Assembly (NCBI GenBank): GCA_030588275.1
Contig: JAUUYJ010000061.1
Span: 1-10,864 of the forward strand
Direction of reading: 5' to 3'
Length of the DNA: 10,864 bases
Source of the DNA: Candidatus Zixiibacteriota bacterium
Lineage (GTDB): Bacteria > Zixibacteria > MSB-5A5 > GN15 > JAAZOE01
Shown here: in pieces, positions 1 to 7,504 of the stretch
Position numbering within the stretch: position 1 is the first letter of the stretch
Layout of the letters: each line of letters starts with the position of its first letter
The notes under the pieces: model-generated
Seen by the model: only the letters and a program-made list of their open reading frames with translations
The model's database searches: none
What the model was told of the DNA's origin: nothing
Made by a program: the position numbers and the translations under genes

Positions 1-675
1 GACTACCCGTATGCCGATTGGATGGAGGCGATTGGGGATATTAATAACGATGGTTGGACCGATGTTCTCTTGAGTTATGTCGATGGCCCCCTTTATTCCC
101 AAGTGGCATATATTTTTTGTGGTCCAGAGATGGATACCCTTGTCGATGTTGTCTATGGGGGAGGGCATTTCCGTAATAAATTGATTGAACTCGGTATAAC
201 TGGCGTGGTCGGTGTAAGTTATTTGGGCACCAGCTTTTCAGGTGCTGGCGATGTTGATGGTGATGGGATTGATGATGTATTAATTACGGCTCGAAATACC
301 ATTCAGGAAGCGAGTAATCAGGGATGGCTGTTTATTCAGGCTGGCTGGGATGAAAATGCGACCGATGTTGATGAAGATTCTGACAATCCGATCCCCGACG
401 AATTTGATTTGAGCCAAAATTATCCGAACCCGTTCAATTCAGGGACGATTATAAAGTTCACGATACCTCAATCTGCACACACTCAAATTGTTATTTATAA
501 TATCCTCGGTGAGAAAATCAGCACTTTGATAGACAAATCTCTCCCTGCCGGTAAGCATCAGATTGCTTGGGATGGCAATGATGGAAAAGGCAATCCTACG
601 TCAACAGGGATATATTTTTATAAAATCGTTTCCGGTGACTTCACCGAATCCAAACAGATGATACTTCTGAAGTAG
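1..675 (+). CDS. FG-GAP repeat protein with C-terminal T9SS sorting domain (5' truncated)
   Basis: The frame is open from the first base, so the gene begins upstream and only its last 224 codons are here. The stop is TAG at 673-675. Two FG-GAP / integrin-alpha type calcium loops are visible, with cores GDINNDGWTDV and GDVDGDGIDDV; such repeats form secreted beta-propellers. After an acidic linker (about nt 360-400), roughly nt 403-672 encode a type A T9SS C-terminal sorting domain, with NYPNPFN, a beta-rich middle (IVIYNILGEKI), the STGIYFYKI strand and a terminal MILLK. In FCB bacteria this tail directs export through the type IX system and surface anchoring. No catalytic domain is visible in the part present, so the function of the whole protein is unknown. 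It may be an adhesin or a surface-displayed enzyme with an N-terminal domain outside the window. Confidence 0.9.
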   Translation, partial: DYPYADWMEAIGDINNDGWTDVLLSYVDGPLYSQVAYIFCGPEMDTLVDVVYGGGHFRNKLIELGITGVVGVSYLGTSFSGAGDVDGDGIDDVLITARNTIQEASNQGWLFIQAGWDENATDVDEDSDNPIPDEFDLSQNYPNPFNSGTIIKFTIPQSAHTQIVIYNILGEKISTLIDKSLPAGKHQIAWDGNDGKGNPTSTGIYFYKIVSGDFTESKQMILLK

Positions 676-704
676 ATTGCCCCCAAAACAGGGGATATTA
701 CCAC
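673..704 (+). repeat. Direct repeat copy 1 (32 bp), starts on the stop codon
   Basis: This copy reads TAGATTGCCCCCAAAA, two variable bases, GGGGATAT, one variable base, ACCAC. A second copy lies at 768-799 with only three differences. Each copy contains a small hairpin (CCCC, six-base interval, GGGG). The TAG at its start is the stop codon of the preceding gene, so the repeat abuts or supplies the coding end. No T-run follows the hairpin, so it is not a typical intrinsic terminator. Confidence 0.6.
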
Positions 705-716
705 TAAAATCGGAGA

Positions 717-750
717 GATTGCCGCGCTTCGCTCCCTACAGGATGCAATC
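717..750. repeat. REP-like hairpin
   Basis: A perfect 6-bp inverted repeat, GATTGC (717-722) and GCAATC (745-750), encloses a loop rich in CGCTTCGCTCC. The arrangement resembles dispersed palindromic intergenic elements that combine GAGATTGC, a CGCTTCGCTCC core and GCAATGACA in many bacterial genomes. GCAATGACA is present here immediately after (751-759). The assignment rests on pattern recognition; genome-wide copy number cannot be judged from this window. Confidence 0.45.
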
Positions 751-767
751 GCAATGACAGGAAATGA

Positions 768-799
768 TAGATTGCCCCCAAAATTGGGGATATGACCAC
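768..799 (+). repeat. Direct repeat copy 2 (32 bp)
   Basis: This is the second copy of the repeat at 673-704, 95 bp downstream. It differs at the two central bases of the hairpin (TT instead of CA) and at one base before ACCAC. The central change extends the possible stem to CCCCAA / TTGGGG. A shorter relative, TTGGGGATATG, recurs at 3408-3418, and TTGGGGATA at 3537-3545. Confidence 0.6.
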
Positions 800-815
800 G
801 CTTCACCTTTAGTGC

Positions 816-843
816 TTGACGCTTTGTAATTAATTACTATAAT
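816..843 (+). promoter_or_regulatory. Sigma70-like promoter upstream of the peptidase region
   Basis: The -35 box TTGACG (816-821) and the perfect -10 box TATAAT (838-843) are separated by 16 bp, in an AT-rich setting. Transcription would start near 850. It would cover the possible decayed small gene at 867-1075 and probably the M1 peptidase at 1108, giving that mRNA a leader of about 255 nt. Confidence 0.65.
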
Positions 844-866
844 ACTAATAGACATCAGGAGTTACG

Positions 867-1075
867 CTGAAGGAAAAACTCCTCATCTGGTTACTCTCTG
901 CTCTGTTGATCTACTATTTCTATCCGTGCTTTTCGTATGGCTGGTCTCCTCACAAATTGACCAGTACTTGAAGTCATTCTTTGCCGCCCAAAGTACTAAT
1001 GTAGAGATTATTGCGGTTTGCGAATTCTGCTTAGAGTCGATATGGAACTTTCTATTGGTCCGGCAGATTCATTAA
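867..1075 (+). pseudogene. Possible decayed gene for a small exported protein
   Basis: Directly after the promoter there is AGGAG (857-861), then five bases, then a CTG codon at 867 opening a reading frame with a convincing signal peptide: KEKLL, a hydrophobic run of about 12 residues, and a possible cleavage site near FSYG. It stops at TGA 969-971 after 34 codons. A second frame, open without an ATG from 830 to TAA at 1073-1075, continues with protein-like residues such as IDQYLKSFFAAQSTNVEII. This fits a gene whose start codon became CTG and which then took a frameshift, so that the N-terminus sits in one frame and the rest in another. A real 34-residue exported peptide with a CTG start, or chance, are the alternatives. 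I do not recognise the family. Confidence 0.3.
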
Positions 1076-1107
1076 GCGGTTGGGCAATTTGACAAACGGG
1101 AGATGCA

Positions 1108-3348
1108 ATGTTACGCAACGTCATCTTTGGGTCATTTCTGGTTTTAGCTTTCCTATTCTCGCCGGCCAATTCGCAAGAGTGGTTCTCCCCAGTTGAGGAA
1201 ATTGATTTTGGATTTGATCCGGTAGAAATACATCGACAATTGGCAGAGTCGAAGGCTGGTTCCGCTGAGAGAAGAGCATATTTTCAAGAGGTGGCACTAT
1301 CGGCCAAGTCAACCAATTGGTCAGAGTTTGATGTTACATTCTACGATATCCTATGGCACCCGGTTTACGCGACATCCTCAATCAGCGGTACGGTTGGGAT
1401 TTATTTCAGGTCTTTGGTATCATCACTTGACAGCGTGCAGATTAATCTATCCGATAGTTTGTCGGTCGATTCCGTATATTCAGACGCCGGATTGTTATCG
1501 TTTACTCACCAGGAAGATATTGTGACAATCTATCTTGATCGTTCATACGCTCAAGGGGAGTTGACTGGTTTTACAATTGTCTATAATGGTCAACCAGCGC
1601 CTGGTGATTACAATTGGTATGCTACTTTGTTTTTTGGGAGCCATGAAGGCAATCATGTAATCGAAAGCTATGCTGAACCGTACTCCGCCCGGACCTGGTG
1701 GCCCTGTAATGATATTCCACTCGATAAAGCCGACTCGGCTGATATTCGGATCATTGCCGATGATGGTCTTACGGCGGTCTCAAACGGTTTACTTATCTCC
1801 GACACCGACAACGGTGATGGCACTCATACCGCATATTGGAAAGAGCGATATCCGATAGCAACCTATTTGTTGTGTTTGAATATCAGTTACTATTGGCAGT
1901 GGGTCGATTATTATCATTATTCTCCGACCGATTCGATGCCGATTGAAAATTACTATTTTCCCAACCAGCATGATTCGGTGCTTGAAAGTTACGCTGTTAC
2001 ACCGGACGGGATGAGTGTCTTTGCGGACCTTTTTGGCGAATATCCGTTTATTGAAGAGAAATACGGTCATTCTATGGGGGTAGTGCATGGGATGGAGCAT
2101 CAGACTAATACTTTGCTTAATATTCAATTATCCAAAGCTCCTGTAATTGTAATCCATGAGTTGGCGCACCAATGGTGGGGTAATCTGGTTACCTGCGCCG
2201 ACTGGCACAATATCTGGCTAAATGAGGGGTTCGCTACATATTGCGAGGCTTTGTATTATGAACAGAAATTCGGAATGCCATATTATTTGCAATACATGTC
2301 TGCGATGGAAAACTACTCCACGGGGTCCGTTTTTGTATATGATACTACCAATGGAGGTCGCATCTTTAATGCATCATTGACTTACTATAAAGGGGCGATG
2401 GTTCTACATATGCTCCGCCGCCTGGTTGGAGATGATCTATTCTTTCCGATATTTCCAGTTTACGCTGAACAGTTTGCTTATGGTAATGCGACTACTGCAG
2501 ATTTTCAAGCAGTATGTGAAGAGGTTACCGGTTTCGATCTTGATAGTTTTTTCCAGCAATGGGTATATGGTGATGCCTATCCCGACTATGCCTACTCTAC
2601 CAAAATTGTACGATCCTTCAATAAGGATGCTTCCTCAAACTATATTACGTATCTCCATCTCGAACAGACCCAGCCTACCGATCCTCAACTGTTTATCACA
2701 GCCGTTGATCTGCAGTTTTGGATTACTGATATCTACACCGTTATAACGGTATGGAATGATCAGCGAAGTCAAAACATTGTCATCCCCACAAATTTTAAAC
2801 CGGATTCAATTGGAATTGATCCTAAACACTGGCTTTTAGAAGATCACACTCTGGTCGGTTTCAGACTGTATATATTTACCGACAGCCTTTCAAATAGCGT
2901 TCAGGGAGATGAGTTTAGTGATACGATTGTCATCGCCAGTGCAAATGATGAATTTACCGCCACAGTAATTTCTGGGGAACTTCCGGACGGTTGGAACCTC
3001 GATCAATCCACCGGTATCATTTCCGGTCGTTCTTTCGAAAGCGGGTTGTTTACATTCACGATTGGTGCCGTTGACAACATTGAACCGAGTTATACAGACA
3101 GCAAGGAGTACACAATAAACATAGAAGATGCCGGGTACGGTCCGGGTGATGCTAATCTCGATGGAATGGTCAACGTTGGTGATGCTGTATTTTTGATAAA
3201 CTATGTTTTCAAGGGTGGCCCGCCTGCTGAGGTTTCCAACTTTGCCGATTGTAATTCCGATTGTTTTGTTAATGTGGGAGACGCAGTCTATCTGATAAAT
3301 TTTGTGTTCAAAAGCGGGTCTGAGCCTCAAATGGGATGCACTAAGTAA
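1108..3348 (+). CDS. Secreted M1-family zinc metallopeptidase with dockerin domain
   Basis: Probably an extracellular aminopeptidase that removes N-terminal residues from peptides. The 746-residue product starts with a signal peptide (residues 1-22, cleavage expected at ANS/Q). The M1 catalytic core shows the exopeptidase motif as HGMEHQ (327-332; the family consensus is GAMEN) and HELAHQWWGN from residue 350. The zinc ligands are H350, H354 and E373, with the exact 18-residue spacing. E351 is the general base, and the probable transition-state tyrosine is Y426 in YYKGA. After a beta-rich segment, about 600-674 resembles a putative-Ig domain (LPDGWNLDQSTGIISG). Residues 680-740 form a type I dockerin with two calcium-loop repeats (GDANLDGMVNVGDAV and a second VNVGDAV copy). 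The start is supported by GGGAG at 1098-1102, five bases ahead of the ATG. There is no T9SS tail, unlike the upstream gene. Catalytic residues look intact, so activity is expected; substrate and cohesin partner are unknown. Confidence 0.93.
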   Translation: MLRNVIFGSFLVLAFLFSPANSQEWFSPVEEIDFGFDPVEIHRQLAESKAGSAERRAYFQEVALSAKSTNWSEFDVTFYDILWHPVYATSSISGTVGIYFRSLVSSLDSVQINLSDSLSVDSVYSDAGLLSFTHQEDIVTIYLDRSYAQGELTGFTIVYNGQPAPGDYNWYATLFFGSHEGNHVIESYAEPYSARTWWPCNDIPLDKADSADIRIIADDGLTAVSNGLLISDTDNGDGTHTAYWKERYPIATYLLCLNISYYWQWVDYYHYSPTDSMPIENYYFPNQHDSVLESYAVTPDGMSVFADLFGEYPFIEEKYGHSMGVVHGMEHQTNTLLNIQLSKAPVIVIHELAHQWWGNLVTCADWHNIWLNEGFATYCEALYYEQKFGMPYYLQYMSAMENYSTGSVFVYDTTNGGRIFNASLTYYKGAMVLHMLRRLVGDDLFFPIFPVYAEQFAYGNATTADFQAVCEEVTGFDLDSFFQQWVYGDAYPDYAYSTKIVRSFNKDASSNYITYLHLEQTQPTDPQLFITAVDLQFWITDIYTVITVWNDQRSQNIVIPTNFKPDSIGIDPKHWLLEDHTLVGFRLYIFTDSLSNSVQGDEFSDTIVIASANDEFTATVISGELPDGWNLDQSTGIISGRSFESGLFTFTIGAVDNIEPSYTDSKEYTINIEDAGYGPGDANLDGMVNVGDAVFLINYVFKGGPPAEVSNFADCNSDCFVNVGDAVYLINFVFKSGSEPQMGCTK

Positions 3349-3418
3349 GCGCAAAAACAGGTTTTGTCTGGGTTTTGGTGGAGATAATCTAACTCCACAC
3401 ACTACGTTTGGGGATATG

Positions 3419-3439
3419 CCCTCCGCCAGAGGCGAAGGG
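3419..3439. repeat. Hairpin, 9-bp stem with one mismatch
   Basis: CCCTCCGCC (3419-3427) pairs with GGCGAAGGG (3431-3439) except at one C-A position, around a three-base loop. It directly follows the recurring TTGGGGATATG word, so the two may belong to one element. Confidence 0.5.
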
Positions 3440-3455
3440 TAGAATATCTGTACGC

Positions 3456-3480
3456 CCCGTATCGGACTACGTCCTACGGG
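3456..3480. repeat. Hairpin, two-part stem
   Basis: CCCGTA (3456-3461) pairs with TACGGG (3475-3480). Inside, GGAC (3464-3467) pairs with GTCC (3471-3474) around a three-base loop, with TC bulged. No T-run follows, so it is not a standard terminator. Confidence 0.5.
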
Positions 3481-3628
3481 ATTAAATCGCTGTGCTCCGA
3501 CATCAGCTTAATAGTGGCGATGTAGCTCTGGCATTTTTGGGGATACATTATTTGGTGAATTTATTTTCTTACTGAATATTTGTTCGGAATGGGTGGTCGC
3601 CTGAAAGCGGCGATGCGCCTTCGTAGGT

Positions 3629-3643
3629 GGGGTTCTAAACCCC
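3629..3643. repeat. Perfect 6-bp hairpin GGGGTT / AACCCC
   Basis: GGGGTT, a three-base CTA loop and AACCCC form a compact hairpin. The right arm and following CTCGCT recur in modified form at about 3711-3724, where the left arm is absent. Confidence 0.45.
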
Positions 3644-3738
3644 CTCGCTGGCTGTATGGTTTTAGGAGAAGTGATATCTCGCCTTCGCTAACGCTTCGCA
3701 GATTGAAACTCTAACCCCGCTCGCTTTGCTCAGGGATA

Positions 3739-3789
3739 AGATAATCTAAGCTTGCTCGCCCCGATGGGGCTTCGCTGCGAAGATTATCT
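3739..3789. repeat. 51-bp interrupted inverted repeat beside tRNA-Cys
   Basis: The outer arms AGATAATCT (3739-3747) and AGATTATCT (3781-3789) are perfect complements. The inner arms GCCCC (3758-3762) and GGGGC (3766-3770) close on a GAT loop, and the 10 bp between do not pair well. The element lies two bases from the 3' end of tRNA-Cys. It could fold in the tRNA precursor tail, mark an intergenic repeat, or help end transcription without a T-run. Confidence 0.5.
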
Positions 3790-3791
3790 AA

Positions 3792-3863
3792 AGGCGGCTT
3801 CCGGATTCGAACCGGAGAATACAGGTTTTGCAGACCCGCGCCTTACCGCTTGGCTAAGCCGCC
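3792..3863 (-). tRNA. tRNA-Cys (GCA)
   Basis: All arms are readable on the - strand. The acceptor stem is GGCGGCT / AGCCGCC with discriminator U, as expected for cysteine tRNA. The D stem is GCC / GGC. The anticodon loop is CTGCAAA with anticodon GCA, on a stem with one G-U pair. The T stem is TCCGG / CCGGA with loop TTCGAAT. The 3' CCA is not encoded. It lies 22 bases downstream of tRNA-Gly and is probably processed from the same precursor. Confidence 0.95.
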
Positions 3864-3880
3864 TTAAATTTTAGATATAA

Positions 3881-3958
<78 letters not shown>

Positions 3959-3982
3959 TTAATTCTCTTTGTTCAGGCTGTC

Positions 3983-4010
3983 AATATATGATCCAATTGC
4001 CGATTGTCAA
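3983..4010 (-). promoter_or_regulatory. Promoter of the tRNA-Gly/tRNA-Cys unit
   Basis: On the - strand, a perfect -35 TTGACA (4010-4005) and -10 TATATT (3988-3983) are 16 bp apart. Transcription would begin near 3976, about 18 bases before the mature 5' end of tRNA-Gly. This suggests that the tRNAs do not depend on read-through from the glycosyltransferase gene upstream. Confidence 0.7.
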
Positions 4011-4083
4011 CCGATTTCTTGACCCCTGTATCTTAATAATCGACCCGATCTGCTCTTTCTTTAATTAGGCTAAATAGTTGCGA

Positions 4084-5949
4084 TTATGGCGTTTGCCTTA
4101 ATAGCAATGAATCCAGCCGAGGGATGTACCAAGGGGCGAGACGGGCGGAATGAGAACGGTAAATTTGGGCCTGTTCAAAGTTTCCAAGGCTGTATTCATA
4201 CCGATAGAGATCCTTGTAAGCATCAAAAACAAGGCTGTCAAACTGGACAATCATTTGAAGCGATTTATACGAAGATTCAAAATCACCGTCAAAGAGATAG
4301 GCAATCGACATATAGTGGCGGATGTAAGGATAACCTATGGGCGGGGAGGGTGAAAATGATAACGCTTTTTTAAAAGAGTCCAACGCCGCCGGGTAATCTT
4401 TTTGATTCCAAAGGAGGTTGATCCCTGCATTAAGATTTTGAACCATCTCGACCGAGACGTCTCTTTCAATCGGTTCCTTGATTTCAAAATACCGTTTAAA
4501 TATTGGATGGAGGTGCGTTCCATAATGAAAAGATATCGTTCGATAGTTGTCTAAGAATTTGGTATAGAGAAACAAGGCTCGCTCTGCCGGTGCGGATGGT
4601 TTGAAACCGGTAGAAAACATGATGTAATCCGGCTGCCGTGATAAGAGATAGTGGCTGTTATATTTTGATTCTCGCCAACTACTGGTCAGATTTTCTATCG
4701 GTGGTTCCGGATGGCGGGCAATGGTAGAGTCGGTCAGACCGAGCATATCTATAACATCATGGTCGATCAACTTGTATCCGGCTAATCCTATCGTGCTGAT
4801 CGCGATTGAGAAATTAGAATGATCTGACTGCTTCAAACGGTCGATGACGTTATCGATTTTAGTGGCCAGGCCTCGTTCGTTGTGCAGGTAGGTTTGAACA
4901 TAATTGAGCGGCATGTACAATTGCCAGATAAAGACAAGAAGAAGCGAAGGGATAACAATTACCAGTCGATTTGATAATTGAAAAACTCCGTAAGTGAAAA
5001 ATATAATTAAAAATGGCATTATCGGAATAAAAAAGCGATGGACTTTGAGAACATCACCACCTACGAGAAGGATATAAAACAGATACAAAAACAGGATTAC
5101 CGCGATAGAGCCAAGCTGGTTTGGCCTTCTGTAAAAAACTATCAGGCTGGGAAGTAGAAACAGGCCATAGCCCCAATAATGGCCAAAATAAGTTACCGCA
5201 TAACTCCATCCATATTGCAACTGTTCGAGGGAGAACCCGGTTTTGGCATAGAACGTATTGGGTAAGAGTGACTGGTAGTATATAAATTTAAAGATTACGA
5301 ACGGCAGTATAAACAAGGAATACCCGAGCACTATTACAAGTAATTGACGATATCGATCCCTCCTGCCAAAAAACTCCAATGCCACCAGAATGAGAAATAT
5401 CAAGAACCCTTCCGGTCGGGTTAAGGTTGCGGCGACCAAAGCAGGTATGACAAGTAGCGAACGCTTCATAAAGCAATAATATGATGACAGGATCAGTAAG
5501 GAGAACAGGGCGGTTTCCAATCCGGCGCCGACCCAATATGAAAAAGAATAACAGACGCCCAACATTAATGATGCGACACCAGCACCGAAACAGGGGCGAG
5601 TTATTCCGCTCGCCTCAAACCGATCGCAAGCGATGCGATAGGTCATAATGATTACCATTCCCCCTATCGAGACACCGAGCCAATGGGCAAGAATTGGCAT
5701 TTTCAGTCCAATTTGAGCCCCGATAATGATGATTAATGTCCAGAGAAAATTGGTATAACCCTCGATCTGCGCGCCGATATTATACACCAACCCATGACCG
5801 TTTATGAAATTTGTGGCATAGCGAAAGGTGATCCAGGCATCATCCTGAGTGAATTGTAAATAGCGGGTTAAAATAAAATAGGTAATCAGACTTATCGTCA
5901 GGAGGGTCAGTCCGAGTTTTCGATCAACGGTTTTTGAATTACCGGCCAT
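4084..5949 (-). CDS. GT-C membrane glycosyltransferase, AftB-like, with TPR tail
   Basis: This 621-residue integral membrane protein resembles the GT-C arabinofuranosyltransferase-like family. It has a first membrane helix (about 12-31), then the acidic pair D36-D37 in TQDDAWITFRYA, then NGHGLVYN and IEGYTNFLW (62-70). About 11-12 hydrophobic segments run to roughly residue 340, including the VGGDVLKVHRFFIPIMP stretch, which matches a conserved GGD...RF-P pattern in this family. The rest is soluble, and about 508-610 shows TPR-like helices (NQKDYPAALDSFKKALSFSP and following). Such enzymes move a sugar from a polyprenyl-phosphate donor onto a glycan or protein on the outer face of the membrane; donor and acceptor here are unknown. 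It begins 47 bases after glgA in the same direction. The region before the ATG has only a weak SD (AGGG about 12 bases away). A GT39/PMT-type role cannot be excluded. Confidence 0.8.
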   Translation of the reverse strand: MAGNSKTVDRKLGLTLLTISLITYFILTRYLQFTQDDAWITFRYATNFINGHGLVYNIGAQIEGYTNFLWTLIIIIGAQIGLKMPILAHWLGVSIGGMVIIMTYRIACDRFEASGITRPCFGAGVASLMLGVCYSFSYWVGAGLETALFSLLILSSYYCFMKRSLLVIPALVAATLTRPEGFLIFLILVALEFFGRRDRYRQLLVIVLGYSLFILPFVIFKFIYYQSLLPNTFYAKTGFSLEQLQYGWSYAVTYFGHYWGYGLFLLPSLIVFYRRPNQLGSIAVILFLYLFYILLVGGDVLKVHRFFIPIMPFLIIFFTYGVFQLSNRLVIVIPSLLLVFIWQLYMPLNYVQTYLHNERGLATKIDNVIDRLKQSDHSNFSIAISTIGLAGYKLIDHDVIDMLGLTDSTIARHPEPPIENLTSSWRESKYNSHYLLSRQPDYIMFSTGFKPSAPAERALFLYTKFLDNYRTISFHYGTHLHPIFKRYFEIKEPIERDVSVEMVQNLNAGINLLWNQKDYPAALDSFKKALSFSPSPPIGYPYIRHYMSIAYLFDGDFESSYKSLQMIVQFDSLVFDAYKDLYRYEYSLGNFEQAQIYRSHSARLAPWYIPRLDSLLLRQTP

Positions 5950-5996
5950 GCCAGCTTGGCCCTGTTACAATTGTTATGCGAACTGTACTGCTCGCT

Positions 5997-7472
5997 TTAT
6001 TTTTTGCCACAGGCAAGATTATACAGGCTGACATATTTTTGGGCCGAACGGTTCCATGAATAATTTTTGTTCATGCCAGCCTTAACGATTGTTCTCCAGA
6101 TTCTCTTTTTTGGAAAAACTGCCAGAGCCCTTTTAACTGCCGTTAGCATTTCATCGGCATCATATTTTTCAAAAACAAACCCGGTCCCGGTTCTGGTGGT
6201 AGGATCAAAATCGTCGATGGTGTCGGCCAATCCGCCGGTTTTGCGAACAATCGGAACGGTTCCGTATTTGAGGCTATAAAGTTGATTCAGTCCGCACGGT
6301 TCATATCGAGAAGGCATTAAAAACATATCGGCACCGGCCTCTATTAGATGAGCCAGGTCGTTATCGTATTTCAAAATTGCGGCACATTTGTCGGGATGTT
6401 TGGTTTGAAGATCAGATAGCAAAGAGTGGTATTTTTTATCGCCGGTTCCCAAAATTACCAATTGCAAATCGAGTGACAACAGTTCATCGGCGGCCTCCTC
6501 AATCAGATCGAACCCTTTTTGATCGGCCAATCGGGAGATGATTCCAATCAATGGAACATTATCTCGTAACGGTAAGCTGATCCGATTTACTAATTCAACC
6601 TTGTTGTTTCTTTTGCCGGATAGCTGAAGGGGAGAGTATCGAAAAGGAATATACTTGTCTTTTTCCGGTGACCATTCATCGTAATCGACGCCATTGACGA
6701 TACCGTATAGATCTTTGGAACGGGATTTTAGAACTCCCTCAAGGCCGCATCCGTATTCCGGATCATTCTGTATTTCATTGGCGTACTGATCGGAGACGGT
6801 GTTCAGGATGTCGGCGTACCACAGGGCCGACTTCAGGTAATTGGTTTTCTTATAAAATTCAAACGGACCGGTCGGCATAAACAGCTCGTCGTCGAGCCCT
6901 AACTTGGTAAATGATTGCGCCGGAAACAGGCCCTGATAGGCCAGGTTGTGAATGGTAAAGAGGGTGGCGGTATTGGTAAAAAAGGGATCGTCAGCTTCGG
7001 AGGTTGCCAAAAAAGCCGGTATCAAGGCTGTTTGCCAATCGTTGGCATGGATGATGTCCGGTTGCCAGTCGATGCTTTTGAGTGATTCCAGGACACCGCG
7101 ACAGAAAAACAGAAACCGTTCATCGTTGTCGGGGTAATCTTTTCCGGTGGTCGGGTTCTGATAAATACCGGGCCGTCCGAAAAAATAATCATTGGCGATG
7201 AATAACTGTTCGGTAAGAGTGACAAGATCGGTTTGGCGGAAGAGGTCGAGGCGTTGGAGGGTGCCATTGACGTTGATGTCAAGTGACTTGTCATGTTGGG
7301 CCGAGCTTAAGAGATCATTAGAGATGACATCATAGCGCGGCATGGCCGTTTTTACCTCATGCCCCAATCCTGCGATGACTCCGGGTAGAAATCCGGCAAC
7401 GTCAGCCAATCCACCCGTTTTGGCGAAGGGGAATATTTCGGAAGAGACGATCAGTATTTTAAGCTTTTTCAT
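5997..7472 (-). CDS. glgA: Glycogen (starch) synthase, GT5
   Basis: Transfers glucose from ADP-glucose (or UDP-glucose) to the non-reducing end of alpha-1,4-glucan in the cytoplasm. At 491 residues it has normal GlgA length. Both Rossmann halves are intact. The N-terminal half has KTGGLADV (18-25), the nucleotide-sugar loop, plus DIIHANDWQTAL (139-150) and HNLAYQG (175-181). The C-terminal half has IVNGVDYDEW (258-267), SRLADQKG (313-320, with R314 and K319 as expected donor-phosphate contacts), SRYEPCGLNQ (388-397, with E391) and KTGGLADT (411-418). The start MKKLKILIVSSE is typical of the family, though the SD is weak (GGATGAAAG just upstream). It follows galT by 32 bases. No glgC, glgB or glgP is in the window. 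Confidence 0.96.
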   Translation of the reverse strand: MKKLKILIVSSEIFPFAKTGGLADVAGFLPGVIAGLGHEVKTAMPRYDVISNDLLSSAQHDKSLDINVNGTLQRLDLFRQTDLVTLTEQLFIANDYFFGRPGIYQNPTTGKDYPDNDERFLFFCRGVLESLKSIDWQPDIIHANDWQTALIPAFLATSEADDPFFTNTATLFTIHNLAYQGLFPAQSFTKLGLDDELFMPTGPFEFYKKTNYLKSALWYADILNTVSDQYANEIQNDPEYGCGLEGVLKSRSKDLYGIVNGVDYDEWSPEKDKYIPFRYSPLQLSGKRNNKVELVNRISLPLRDNVPLIGIISRLADQKGFDLIEEAADELLSLDLQLVILGTGDKKYHSLLSDLQTKHPDKCAAILKYDNDLAHLIEAGADMFLMPSRYEPCGLNQLYSLKYGTVPIVRKTGGLADTIDDFDPTTRTGTGFVFEKYDADEMLTAVKRALAVFPKKRIWRTIVKAGMNKNYSWNRSAQKYVSLYNLACGKK

Positions 7473-7504
7473 ATTCTGCTTTCATCCAATGGTCATCAAA
7501 CGGA

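Larger units (their letters stand above)
3349..3791. other. Gene-free spacer rich in short hairpins and repeats
   Basis: No convincing coding frame is present on either strand. The stretch instead holds several small inverted repeats: 3378-3398 (GTGGAG / CTCCAC), 3419-3439, 3456-3480, 3629-3643 and 3739-3789. It also holds short recurring words: AGATAATCTAA at 3382 and 3739, CTAA(A)CCCC(G)CTCGCT at 3635 and 3711, and TTGGGGATA at 3408 and 3537. None of the hairpins is followed by a T-run. This looks like accumulated REP-type intergenic elements between two converging transcription units. Confidence 0.6.

Noticed and set aside
1089..1094. TTGACA just upstream of the M1 peptidase start
   Set aside because: It lies only 13 bases before the ATG, so a matching -10 box would fall inside the gene; none is seen. 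The pair at 816-843 is a better promoter.
3350..3400. Possible intrinsic terminator after the M1 peptidase
   Set aside because: The hairpins CAAAA/TTTTG and GTGGAG/CTCCAC are short and neither is followed by a T-run.
2890..3402. 170-codon - strand open frame over the end of the M1 peptidase
   Set aside because: The opposite strand encodes recognisable Ig-like and dockerin domains; the antisense product shows no domain.
3349..3791. CRISPR array or integrated mobile element
   Set aside because: The repeats are short, of several types and unevenly spaced, with no Cas, transposase or integrase gene. The tRNA genes show no duplicated 3' end indicating an attachment site.
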